Shown here piece after piece: positions 1-7,749 of a stretch of DNA of 13,559 nucleotides. Numbering within the stretch: the stretch's first letter is position 1; every line of letters starts with the position of its first letter. The translations under genes were made by a program, and so were the position numbers. The DNA comes from an uncultured Clostridia bacterium (GTDB lineage Bacteria; Bacillota; Clostridia; Peptostreptococcales; Anaerovoracaceae). The notes beneath the pieces are model-generated. The model worked only from the letters and a program-made list of their open reading frames with translations. It was not told where the DNA came from and ran no database searches. The stretch lies in NCBI GenBank assembly GCA_937915045.1, contig CALDNM010000018.1:1-13559 (forward strand), given 5' to 3'.

Positions 1-16
1 GGGTGGTTTATGTCTC

Positions 17-78
17 GCATGCTTTGCATGCTCGACTGGCTTATAAGCCAATAATCAGTATCTGAGTATCATACTCAG
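17..78. repeat. Cluster of three short perfect inverted repeats at the ALDH break
   Basis: Three palindromes lie in tandem. GCATGC-TTT-GCATGC is at 17-31. The uninterrupted 14-base palindrome TGGCTTATAAGCCA is at 37-50. CTGAGTAT-C-ATACTCAG is at 62-78. The first two lie in the non-ALDH part and contain the stop codon that closes the frame; the third is inside ALDH coding sequence (codons L-S-I-I-L) and may be coincidental. They could mark a recombination junction, hairpins at the edge of an inserted element, or an amplification or assembly fold-back artefact. The sequence alone does not decide between these. Confidence 0.5.
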
Positions 79-1138
79 AGAACCTATCGGCGTAGTTGGT
101 CAGATAGTTCCTTGGAACTTCCCATTCTGCATGGCAGCATGGAAACTGGCACCTGTACTCGCGGCTGGCGACTGCACAGTATTCAAACCATCGAGCGCGA
201 CATCACTGTCAGTGCTTGAATTCGCTAAACTGACTAAAGACGTCATCCCTGCCGGAGTATTCCAGGTAGTCACAGGATCAGGCGGCAAGACAGGTCAGTA
301 TCTGCTCGATCATCCTGATCTCAGGAAACTCGCGTTCACAGGATCTACAGAAGTCGGCTATGCTGTCGCTGAAGCAGCGGCTAAGAAGCTCATCCCTGCA
401 ACACTTGAACTCGGCGGGAAATCGGCAAACATCTTCTTTGATGACTGCAACTGGGAAAAGGCTATGGACGGCCTGCAGCTCGGTATCCTGTTCAACCAGG
501 GCCATGTATGCTGCGCGGGATCCGGAGTATTCGGACAGGATACTATCTATGATAAATTCATCGACGAAGCTGTCAAGAGATTCAACAGCGTGAAGATCGG
601 AATGCCTTGGGAACCTGACGCTCAGATGGGTTCACAGATCAATGAAGGTCAGGCTAAGAAGATCATGAGCTACATCGAGATCGGAAAAGAAGAAGGTGCC
701 AGAGTCGCTTGCGGCGGAGCTAGAGCTACTGATGGAGATCTCGCTAATGGCGCTTATGTACAGCCTACACTGCTGGTCGATGTAAAGAACAGCATGAGAG
801 TCGCTCAGGAAGAGATATTCGGACCTGTAGCGGTAGTCATCAAGTTCCATGACGAAAAGGATGTCATAGAGATGGCAAACGACAGCGTATATGGACTCGG
901 CGGAGCTGTCTGGACAAAGGATATCAACAGAGCTATCCGTGTCGCGAGAGCTGTAGAGACTGGACGTATGTGGGTCAATACTTACAACTCACTGCCTGAG
1001 AAGGCTCCGTTCGGCGGATACAAGAAGTCCGGCATAGGCCGTGAAACGCACAAACTGCTTCTCAACAACTATTCACAGATGAAGAATATCTTCATCGACC
1101 TGTCTGAGGAGCCATCGGGATTCTATCCTAAAAAGTAA
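47..1138 (+). CDS. Aldehyde dehydrogenase (ALDH superfamily), 5'-truncated
   Basis: This is the C-terminal two thirds of an NAD(P)-dependent aldehyde dehydrogenase, which oxidises an aldehyde to a carboxylate in the cytoplasm. ALDH-like sequence begins upstream of the first Met at 131: codons from about 53 read LSIILREPIGVVGQ and then the PWNFP segment carrying the conserved Asn. Counting from Met131, the general-base Glu is E93 in TLELGGKSA. The nucleophile is C127 in NQGHVCCAGS, 34 residues later as in the family, and E228 in EEIFGPV is the cofactor-binding Glu. The family is about 480-500 residues long; here only about 360 are readable. An in-frame TAA at 44-46 closes the frame, no start codon lies between it and 131, and nothing ALDH-like is readable in any frame of bases 1-45. 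If translation began at Met131 the protein would lack part of the nucleotide-binding domain and the PWN Asn. Function is clear; substrate is unknown. The gene is probably a remnant or is cut by a junction. A terminator follows at 1179-1208. Confidence 0.85.
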   Translation, partial: ANNQYLSIILREPIGVVGQIVPWNFPFCMAAWKLAPVLAAGDCTVFKPSSATSLSVLEFAKLTKDVIPAGVFQVVTGSGGKTGQYLLDHPDLRKLAFTGSTEVGYAVAEAAAKKLIPATLELGGKSANIFFDDCNWEKAMDGLQLGILFNQGHVCCAGSGVFGQDTIYDKFIDEAVKRFNSVKIGMPWEPDAQMGSQINEGQAKKIMSYIEIGKEEGARVACGGARATDGDLANGAYVQPTLLVDVKNSMRVAQEEIFGPVAVVIKFHDEKDVIEMANDSVYGLGGAVWTKDINRAIRVARAVETGRMWVNTYNSLPEKAPFGGYKKSGIGRETHKLLLNNYSQMKNIFIDLSEEPSGFYPKK

Positions 1139-1178
1139 TTTCACGGGAATAAAGTGAATATAGTTCTTCGGAACGTTA

Positions 1179-1208
1179 AAAGCAGATCCGGTCATCCGGA
1201 TCTGCTTT
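1179..1208. terminator. Bidirectional Rho-independent terminator between ALDH and holA
   Basis: AGCAGATCCGG (1181-1191) pairs perfectly with CCGGATCTGCT (1196-1206) around a TCAT loop, and two further A-T pairs extend the stem to 1179-1208. On the plus strand the stem is followed by TTTATTT. On the minus strand it is followed by TTTTAAC. It therefore can end both the ALDH transcript and the opposing comEC-holA transcript. A small C(UUCG)G tetraloop hairpin (1163-1174) sits just ahead of it on the plus strand. Confidence 0.88.
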
Positions 1209-1223
1209 ATTTAGAGCTGTTTT

Positions 1224-2291
1224 TTATACCTGCGCGATGAACATTTCCATCGCCAGATCGTCTGCCAGGGAGCCGCTCTTTATTTGATCATCGATCTCGA
1301 ACGCTGAGACAAGTATCCTTTTCAGATCATCTTCGCTGAACTTGTCAGCGTATCCGGCAGCTTTTTTTATTCTGTACTCACTGGAAACACCCGACGCCTT
1401 TTTTATGTCCTTCATGTTCATCCCTACACCCTGCATTTCTTTGACTTCAAGCATCAGCTCGAGCTGAGAACAGAGCGTCGCAAGTATCTGGTACACATTC
1501 GCGCCTGACATGAACAAGTCCTTCAGGAGCCTGAAAGCTTCCTGTTTTCTGCTCTGGCTCACAGCGTCTATCATCTTGAAAATATTATGTTCAAGATTAC
1601 TTGAAATACTGTCCGCGGCATCTTCCATAGTGATCTCGTCTCCCGCTGAGACAGCGATCATCTTTTTTATATCGTTCTCGAGATTGAAAAGCGCGTAGTC
1701 TATTTCTCTGTTGAAGTAACCGCTTTCCCAGATCAGCGCGTTTATAACGCGTCCGTCCGCGGTCTTGCCGGCTGCTGAAAACCGCTTTATGATATATGAC
1801 CTCAACTGAGATTCTTCCAGAGGTCCAAAATCATATACAGCCCCAGCCCCCCTTATCGCGGCTATCAGAGGCGGATCGCTCCTCCTGTATTTTACGGGAT
1901 CCTCCGGCGCTGTTATTATCAGCAGCGTGCTCGGCGGCACATCGCCTATATATCCGGATAGTTCCTTTATATCTTGTTCATCGAAATCACGGCTCTTCGT
2001 TCCCCACACATAATGGAAATCTGAAAGTACCACGACCCTTTTTTCTGACAGCATAGGCATCGTCTCGCACGCTTCTTCTATTTTTGAAGTATCTGCGGCA
2101 TCATCAATGACCGTCAGATCAAGCGCGGCTGTCGCCTCGTTCACATATTTTTTGATGAGAAGGTCCTGCGCCCATTTCACAAGAAACTGTTCTACACCGC
2201 AAAGCAGGACAACATTTTTGATATTGCCCTTTTTAATATCAGCGCCGATCCTTATGAACGCGTGCTCTTCTCTTTTCTTCCCGTATGCCAT
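1224..2291 (-). CDS. holA: DNA polymerase III subunit delta
   Basis: This is the delta subunit of the clamp loader. It opens the sliding beta clamp and loads it on primed DNA together with tau/gamma and delta-prime. The protein has 355 residues, within the usual 330-360. The N-terminal part has the family's degenerate Walker A region (VVLLCGVEQFLVKWA, residues 27-41; typical members read YLLYGEE-FL), which does not hydrolyse ATP. The C-terminal collar-domain end reads as in the family, with IKSGSLADDLAMEMFI standing for the usual K-G-RLDP-LALE-L pattern. The start at 2291 has a good ribosome binding site, GGAGG with a six-base spacer. It lies 56 bases downstream of comEC on the same strand, the common comEC-holA order in Bacillota, and is probably transcribed with it. 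rpsT, which often follows holA in Bacillota, is not here; a terminator follows instead. Confidence 0.93.
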   Translation of the reverse strand: MAYGKKREEHAFIRIGADIKKGNIKNVVLLCGVEQFLVKWAQDLLIKKYVNEATAALDLTVIDDAADTSKIEEACETMPMLSEKRVVVLSDFHYVWGTKSRDFDEQDIKELSGYIGDVPPSTLLIITAPEDPVKYRRSDPPLIAAIRGAGAVYDFGPLEESQLRSYIIKRFSAAGKTADGRVINALIWESGYFNREIDYALFNLENDIKKMIAVSAGDEITMEDAADSISSNLEHNIFKMIDAVSQSRKQEAFRLLKDLFMSGANVYQILATLCSQLELMLEVKEMQGVGMNMKDIKKASGVSSEYRIKKAAGYADKFSEDDLKRILVSAFEIDDQIKSGSLADDLAMEMFIAQV

Positions 2292-2347
2292 GCTCTGCCT
2301 CCGAAAATATTATATCAGAAAGCCGTATCAAGTCCAGTACGCATCGG

Positions 2348-4747
2348 TCACGGCAGCATATATTTCACCCCCGGCCTTCCCCTTGTAAGGCCGTACAGAG
2401 CTATGGCCCCCTGTCTGTCTGTCCTGCAGATCACCGCGCCATATCCTATGTATTTCCTGACTACATCAGGATCAGGATGTCCGTAGTTGTTCTTACCGGT
2501 AGGAAAAACGCATATCTCAGGATCGACAGTCTCGATAAACGCGTCGGATGAACTGTATTTCGAGCCGTGATGCGGAGCGCACATCACATCAGACTTTAAC
2601 GCGTCCGTCCCCGCGTGATAGTCGATAAGCCCCTGCTCGACATCACACGGTATATCGCCATCGGTAAGGATCGAGACGCCGCCCATCGCTGCCTTTATGA
2701 CAAGACAGCTCTCATTTTCATCCTCGGTATCCGACACCGGTCCGATGACATCGAGGCTCGTCTTCCCCACGTTTATTTTATCCCCAAGCCTGAGATATAT
2801 CACATCCTCCGGGCGCATTTTCGTCTCCTTCAGTATCTTCCCGATCACATCCTTTTTTGAAACATTTATCCCGAGTTTTTCGACCATGCCTTCACGGCAG
2901 AGAGAAGCGATCCCGGCGTAATGGTCGGCGTCAAGGTGGCTGACTACCGCGAAGTCGATTTTTCTTATACCGTTTTTGAGAAGAAATGGCTTTACAGTTT
3001 TTTTGCCCACATCATATCCGCCGACTCCGCCAAAAGCCGGTTTCCCTCCTCCGTCTATCATGATATGGCATCCCCTTCCGGCATTGAACAATGTGCACGA
3101 ACCCTGCCCCACATCTACGAAAACCACATCCGCGCCGGAAAAGCTGTCCGCGAATCCCGCGCATATCAAAAGAGAAACAATCATTACTGCGGCGATCGCT
3201 TTGGCCAAAGCGTTTTTGTCATTCCTCGACAAAAATACTCTGCACATTTCAGAACCTCCGAAAAACAGCAGACCATAATACAAGCATATAAGCAGAAGCG
3301 GCGGCGAAACGACATCGAAGCTGCTCCGCCCGTCGAAATAGAAAAACTCGTTCACCGATGACATCACCTGAGTCAGTTTCCCAAGAACGAATGACATGAA
3401 CGGCATGAGCGGCGGCATACATACGTATACTGCCATCGCAATAAGTCCGCACGGTATCACTATCCCCGCCAGAAAGACCACCGGCAGATTCGCGATGAAC
3501 GCGCTCACAGAAAAATAATTGAATACATACGCAGTGAACGGAGCCATCCCGACCTGTATCGCGAGTATCGGAAGAAGGCGCTTGCTCACAAATGTTTCAA
3601 GCGCGGGGCGATCGGTCAGCTCCCGAGGCCTTATACCGGAAAATATCGGTATGAGAAGTCCCATCGTGAATACCGCGAGATATGACATCTGGAATCCCAG
3701 AGAAAACAATTCGTAAGGATCCGAAAGCAGCATCGCCGAAGCGCTCACCGCTCCCGCACTCATAAGATCGTATCTGTAATTTTTGATCGTTGAGAAAACG
3801 TGCAGCGCTATCATCGTCACGGCACGCATCACCGACGGGCTGAAGCCGGCGAGCGCCGCGTAGAAAAACAGGATCGCGAGTATGATGATATTCGATGTCA
3901 TTTTCCTGCGTCCTCCGATGATCCCGGAGATAAACGCGTACACGATCCCTACGTGCAGGCCGCTCACAGCGAGCACATGCGCTGTCCCGTTCCTCTGGAA
4001 TTTCTCGTAATCTTCCTCATCCAGCCCGGACCTGTCGCCAAAAAGCATCGCTGAAGCAGTCCCCGCGTTCTTTTCTCCCGCGTACTCTGCCAGCGTCTCC
4101 TGAAAACCGCCCCTCAATATCGACAGCGCTCTTAGCACAGGACGCCTGATCCTTCCCACGCTCATCTGCGACGCGTCCGCGCTCATGACAGTGTTTATTT
4201 TCTTTGTCCTGAGATAGAGGCTGTAATCGAAGCACTTTGGATTTCTGCGCCCTGATGGAAGCGACAGTTTTCCGCTGACCAACACCTCATGTCCCGGGAG
4301 ACCACTGCAGTCCCTCACTCTTCCATATGCGGTAACGAGCACCCTTGGCCCCTCATCGGTCTTCAGTTCGAAGCGGTATTTTTCGTCGTCATTTTTTTCG
4401 CAGGAAAGTACCGTCCCGGAAAGTTTTGTCCCCGTTTCAGGAGAAAGACCGCTCCCTCTGCCGGTCTTTTCATCCGTTCCTTTCATTGCCTCTGCCTGAA
4501 GCTTCCTGAGGCCGCTTTCCAGAGGATCGCGTTCGATTGAAGCAGCAAACATCGACACATTTCCGATAAGCAAAAACACGACGAGCAGCAGCATTACTGC
4601 CCTTTTCTTCTCGTCACGCGCCCGCTCGCTTAAAAAATACGTCAGGAAAAAACAGCCCGCGCACAAAACTATGCTTGGACGCCATAAATATGAAGCGAGT
4701 ATGCCTGAGGCGATGCCCGCCATTATCAAAATCGCCGGCCTTCTCAT
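2348..4747 (-). CDS. comEC: ComEC/Rec2 family DNA uptake channel with metallo-beta-lactamase domain
   Basis: ComEC is the inner-membrane channel that passes single-stranded DNA into the cytoplasm during natural transformation. The 799-residue length is typical (700-800). Domains run in family order. Two hydrophobic segments (about 5-32 and 49-68) come first. A soluble OB-like region follows (about 105-190). The competence domain opens with GDRSGLDEEDYEKF and GTAHVLAVSGLHVGI (237-268) and continues through many membrane spans (to about 535). A C-terminal metallo-beta-lactamase-like domain begins at DVGQGS (545-550), with HLDADHYAG (604-612), LTDGD (694-698) and PHHGSKYSSS (725-734). All metal-site motifs are intact, so the proposed strand-degrading nuclease activity is plausible. 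The start at 4747 is preceded by GGGAGGGG two bases from the ATG. It is first in the comEC-holA unit and has its own promoter. No other competence gene is in the window, so whether the cell is transformable cannot be judged. Confidence 0.95.
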   Translation of the reverse strand: MRRPAILIMAGIASGILASYLWRPSIVLCAGCFFLTYFLSERARDEKKRAVMLLLVVFLLIGNVSMFAASIERDPLESGLRKLQAEAMKGTDEKTGRGSGLSPETGTKLSGTVLSCEKNDDEKYRFELKTDEGPRVLVTAYGRVRDCSGLPGHEVLVSGKLSLPSGRRNPKCFDYSLYLRTKKINTVMSADASQMSVGRIRRPVLRALSILRGGFQETLAEYAGEKNAGTASAMLFGDRSGLDEEDYEKFQRNGTAHVLAVSGLHVGIVYAFISGIIGGRRKMTSNIIILAILFFYAALAGFSPSVMRAVTMIALHVFSTIKNYRYDLMSAGAVSASAMLLSDPYELFSLGFQMSYLAVFTMGLLIPIFSGIRPRELTDRPALETFVSKRLLPILAIQVGMAPFTAYVFNYFSVSAFIANLPVVFLAGIVIPCGLIAMAVYVCMPPLMPFMSFVLGKLTQVMSSVNEFFYFDGRSSFDVVSPPLLLICLYYGLLFFGGSEMCRVFLSRNDKNALAKAIAAVMIVSLLICAGFADSFSGADVVFVDVGQGSCTLFNAGRGCHIMIDGGGKPAFGGVGGYDVGKKTVKPFLLKNGIRKIDFAVVSHLDADHYAGIASLCREGMVEKLGINVSKKDVIGKILKETKMRPEDVIYLRLGDKINVGKTSLDVIGPVSDTEDENESCLVIKAAMGGVSILTDGDIPCDVEQGLIDYHAGTDALKSDVMCAPHHGSKYSSSDAFIETVDPEICVFPTGKNNYGHPDPDVVRKYIGYGAVICRTDRQGAIALYGLTRGRPGVKYMLP

Positions 4748-4780
4748 GACCCCTCCCGGTCGGCTGTCCGGAATGTCAGT

Positions 4781-4809
4781 ATTATACTATAAATGGAATA
4801 TATTTACAA
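4781..4809 (-). promoter_or_regulatory. Sigma-A-type promoter for comEC-holA
   Basis: Read on the minus strand, a -35 box TTGTAA (4804-4809) is followed by a 17-base spacer and a perfect -10 box TATAAT (4781-4786). Transcription would start near 4774, giving a leader of about 27 bases before the comEC ATG at 4747. It is a housekeeping-type promoter; no competence-type (ComK or SigH) box was recognised. Confidence 0.75.
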
Positions 4810-4818
4810 GTTTCTCTC

Positions 4819-4848
4819 TAGTAATATATGTGTTATTTATGATATAAT
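4819..4848 (+). promoter_or_regulatory. Extended -10 promoter for the penicillin-binding protein-maf unit
   Basis: A perfect -10 box TATAAT lies at 4843-4848, directly preceded by TGA (4840-4842), which makes an extended -10 (TGnTATAAT). The -35 region is weak (TAGTAA at 4819-4824, 18-base spacer), as is common for extended -10 promoters. The start would be near 4855, leaving about 33 bases of leader with a GAGAGG ribosome binding site ahead of the ATG at 4888. It faces away from the comEC promoter; the two -35 regions are only about ten bases apart, so the two could compete for polymerase or share regulators. Confidence 0.72.
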
Positions 4849-4887
4849 ATCTACGGTCAATTATCAGAATATCTGAGAGGAAAATTT

Positions 4888-7749
4888 ATGCCACGATCAC
4901 ACTCATCAGAGGCCTCCGGCAGCAGACATGCCTCGAGGCCGGCATCCACCGGATCCGCGCGAAAAAAGCATAAAAAAGTCGCGAAAAAGGACGTTCGAAA
5001 GATCGTTCTTTATGGCGTCGGCATTCTGGCGCTGTTCACGATCTTCTATTCTTTTACTGTGATCCAGAGCTGTGAGCGGATCGATACATCGAAGATCTAC
5101 TCATATATATCTGAATCATCCATTATATATGATGACAAAGGCAAAGCGTACGACACTATTTATGTTGATGGCGGCAACCGCGAAAACGTGAGTTACGGCA
5201 ATATGCCAAAGAATCTCGTGAATGCCGCGGTCGCTATCGAAGACAAGACGTTCTGGACTCATCATGGATTCAACTTTATCAGGATAGGCGGGGCTGTCAT
5301 AGACTCGATAAAGAACCACGGCGGCATCAGCGGCACTTCGACAATAACGCAGCAGCTTGCCAGAAATGTTTACCTCGCTTCTACAAAGAGCGACCGTACT
5401 ATTTCGCGTAAGATCTCGGAGGCTTACTACACCATCATCCTCGAAAAGAATCTCTCCAAAAAGAAGATCGCTGAGGCTTATCTCAATACGATCTATTTCG
5501 GATACGGTTCGTACGGGGCGCAGACAGCCGCGAAAGCCTATTTCAATAAAGACGTGAGTGACCTTGATCTTGCTGAGTGCGCGGCACTCGCTTCGATCCC
5601 GAACTCACCGGACAATTTTTCTCTTGTGAAGACTATCGATAATTCTACAATAGAAAAAGACGCTGTAAAACTTGATCAGAACGATATACTTTATGAGAGC
5701 TCGGATTATACGATGGTATATAACGGTGACGCTTCGAAGGCGAGACGCTACGCTACTCTCGAAAATATGTATAAGTACGGATATATAACGAAGTCTCAGA
5801 TGAACAAGGCCAAGGCTGAAGATCTAAGAGCCGATATCGATCTCACCGCGAGCACATCCACGAAATATTCTCAGTATTTCACGGACTTCGTCGTAGATCA
5901 GGTACAGAGCGATCTCATGAAAGACGGATATTCGAAGGACGCGGCCAGGACGCTGATATACACCGGCGGGCTCAGGATACACACGTCTCTGAACACGAAA
6001 GCTCAGAGCGCTGTCGAAAAAGCGTTCAAAAATAATTCCAACTTCCCGAGCGTCACGAATATAAAATATGACAGCAATAACAATATCCTGAGCAGCTCAG
6101 GCTCTGTGATGCTGTATTCTTATGGAAATTACTTCGATTCAAAAGGAAGGTTCACGCTGAAGAGCAGTGAATACACAGCGGACAGCAACGGCAATGTGAC
6201 GATCAAAAAAGGCAAACGTCTCATTTTCAATAAAACAACTGATTCGGAAGGCGATACCGATTATACCATCAGTTTCAAAAATATGTACAGGCAGCAGAAC
6301 GGCGCCTTTTACTCTATTGAAGGTGGAAAGATTTCAGTCCCCGCGAAATACAAAACTTTGAACTCGGATGGTGATCTCGTGATAGACAGCACTTTCTTCA
6401 CAGATTACCCGAACGTGTTCAAACGTTCAGGCGCGAATTTCATCATCAAAAAAGGCGGATACGTTCTTAATCAAAAGGTCCGTCAGCCTCAGGCCGCGAT
6501 GGTCATCATCGACAATGACACCGGTGCTGTGAAGGCTATGGTAGGCGGCCGCGGGACTTCAGGCTCACTGCTTTATAACCGCGCGCTCAGCGCGAGGCAG
6601 CCCGGCTCTTCGATCAAGCCGCTGTCTATCTACAGTTCCGCCCTGCAGGAGGGCGCGAAAGCCGGAAAAAAAGGAAAAGCGATGAGTTTCACCGAGTATT
6701 CGAGCAATCAGAACACATCGATGTACGGAGATTACTGGACGGCTTCCAGCTATATAAATGACGCTCCGCTGACTATCAACGGCAAGGTCTGGCCAAAGAA
6801 CTGGTACAACGGTTATCGCGGTGAGGTGTCTCTGCGTACGGCCGTAGAACAGTCGATCAACGTCTGCTCGGTCAGGATATGGCAGCAGATCGGTTCGGAT
6901 TACGCTGTCAGTCAGCTCAAGAAATACGGTGTATCGACTCTCGTGACCGACGAATCGGCTTCCTCGAACGATATGAACGCTTCTGCTCTCGCCCTCGGCG
7001 GCATGGCTAAAGGCATATCTCCTCTCGAGATGGCGTCCGCTTATCAGACGTTCCAAAACAGAGGAACACATATAGACTATACTGCTTACAGCAAGATAGA
7101 GGATGTGAATGGCGATACTATCCTCCGATCGAACGCGAAAAAGACAAAAGTCATTGACGCGAGCGTCGCGTTCATTATGAGCGACATACTACATACGACA
7201 GTTACTAACGGTATAGCAAGCGCGGCTCAGGTCAGTGGTCAGGTCACATGCGGCAAGACCGGTACGACAACAGATAATTACGATGCTTGGTTCTGCGGAT
7301 TCACTCCGCAGTATTCGGCCGCTCTCTGGATAGGCAATGATGTAAATATCGAGCTTTCAGAAGGATCTTCCGCGGCAGCGAGACTCTGGAGCCAGATAAT
7401 GACCAGCGCTACAAAAGGTATGTCCGGAGATCTTGAGACCCAGCCGTCTACAGTCACACAGTCAGGCGGTGAATATTACGCTGCAGGCACCGACTCGGGG
7501 CTCGCGGGCGGCAGGAGCAGCTATGACACCGAGAAGAAGAAGGATACTACTACAAACGATAACAAAAACGACACGAATAATAATAACAACAACAACAATA
7601 ATGATGATACAAACAATGACGGAGGCACTGGAGGAGATACAGGCGGCGATACCGGAGGCGGCACAGGCGGTGATACCGGAGGCGGCGGTGCTACGACTCA
7701 GAACTTCATCCTTCCTGATAAAGTGCGCGAAGCCGGGGAGCAGTTATGA
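4888..7749 (+). CDS. ponA: Class A penicillin-binding protein (bifunctional transglycosylase/transpeptidase)
   Basis: This enzyme polymerises glycan strands from lipid II and crosslinks their peptides outside the membrane. Residues 1-40 are basic and cytoplasmic, and one membrane anchor follows (about 40-60). The GT51 glycosyltransferase domain has its catalytic Glu at E118 (AIEDKTFW), STITQQL at 151-157, and the second conserved Glu, E196, in KKIAEAYLN. The transpeptidase domain has the nucleophile S574 in SSIK (574-577), SIN at 656-658 and KTG at 790-792, so both activities look intact. Two regions are unusual. About 140 residues (roughly 388-531), rich in predicted beta structure, lie between the domains, placing the active Ser about 200 residues later than in pneumococcal PBP1a. 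The C-terminus (about 890-935) is a charged, Asn-rich and then Gly/Asp/Thr repeat tail ending in a short unique segment. At 953 residues it is long for the family. The stop overlaps the maf start. The exact paralogue (PBP1a-type or other) is not certain. Confidence 0.95.
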   Translation: MPRSHSSEASGSRHASRPASTGSARKKHKKVAKKDVRKIVLYGVGILALFTIFYSFTVIQSCERIDTSKIYSYISESSIIYDDKGKAYDTIYVDGGNRENVSYGNMPKNLVNAAVAIEDKTFWTHHGFNFIRIGGAVIDSIKNHGGISGTSTITQQLARNVYLASTKSDRTISRKISEAYYTIILEKNLSKKKIAEAYLNTIYFGYGSYGAQTAAKAYFNKDVSDLDLAECAALASIPNSPDNFSLVKTIDNSTIEKDAVKLDQNDILYESSDYTMVYNGDASKARRYATLENMYKYGYITKSQMNKAKAEDLRADIDLTASTSTKYSQYFTDFVVDQVQSDLMKDGYSKDAARTLIYTGGLRIHTSLNTKAQSAVEKAFKNNSNFPSVTNIKYDSNNNILSSSGSVMLYSYGNYFDSKGRFTLKSSEYTADSNGNVTIKKGKRLIFNKTTDSEGDTDYTISFKNMYRQQNGAFYSIEGGKISVPAKYKTLNSDGDLVIDSTFFTDYPNVFKRSGANFIIKKGGYVLNQKVRQPQAAMVIIDNDTGAVKAMVGGRGTSGSLLYNRALSARQPGSSIKPLSIYSSALQEGAKAGKKGKAMSFTEYSSNQNTSMYGDYWTASSYINDAPLTINGKVWPKNWYNGYRGEVSLRTAVEQSINVCSVRIWQQIGSDYAVSQLKKYGVSTLVTDESASSNDMNASALALGGMAKGISPLEMASAYQTFQNRGTHIDYTAYSKIEDVNGDTILRSNAKKTKVIDASVAFIMSDILHTTVTNGIASAAQVSGQVTCGKTGTTTDNYDAWFCGFTPQYSAALWIGNDVNIELSEGSSAAARLWSQIMTSATKGMSGDLETQPSTVTQSGGEYYAAGTDSGLAGGRSSYDTEKKKDTTTNDNKNDTNNNNNNNNNDDTNNDGGTGGDTGGDTGGGTGGDTGGGGATTQNFILPDKVREAGEQL
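7576..7692 (+). repeat. Low-complexity coding repeats: nine Asn codons and a Gly-Gly-Asp-Thr tract
   Basis: Nine consecutive Asn codons (AAT/AAC, 7576-7602; residues 897-905) are followed by Asp/Thr/Asn codons. A tract from 7621 to 7692 then encodes repeats of Gly-Gly-Asp-Thr and Gly-Gly-Gly-Thr (residues 912-935). The trinucleotide run mixes AAT and AAC, so it is not a pure microsatellite, but both tracts could change length by slippage in steps of three or twelve bases without breaking the frame. They form an extracellular disordered tail of the penicillin-binding protein. Confidence 0.8.

Noticed and set aside
131..1138. Treating Met131 as the genuine start of a complete gene
   Set aside because: Conserved ALDH sequence, including the PWN Asn segment, lies upstream of this Met in the same frame, and about 165 N-terminal residues of the family would be missing.
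2921..3361. Plus-strand open frame of 146 codons opposite comEC
   Set aside because: It is opposite the conserved metallo-beta-lactamase-like domain and has no family resemblance.
6565..7071. Minus-strand open frame of 168 codons inside the penicillin-binding protein gene
   Set aside because: It covers the transpeptidase motifs read in the true frame and has no recognisable protein features.
7621..7692. Possible CRISPR or tandem DNA repeat array
   Set aside because: The repeats are short, in frame and encode Gly-Gly-Asp-Thr; there are no spacers of constant length.
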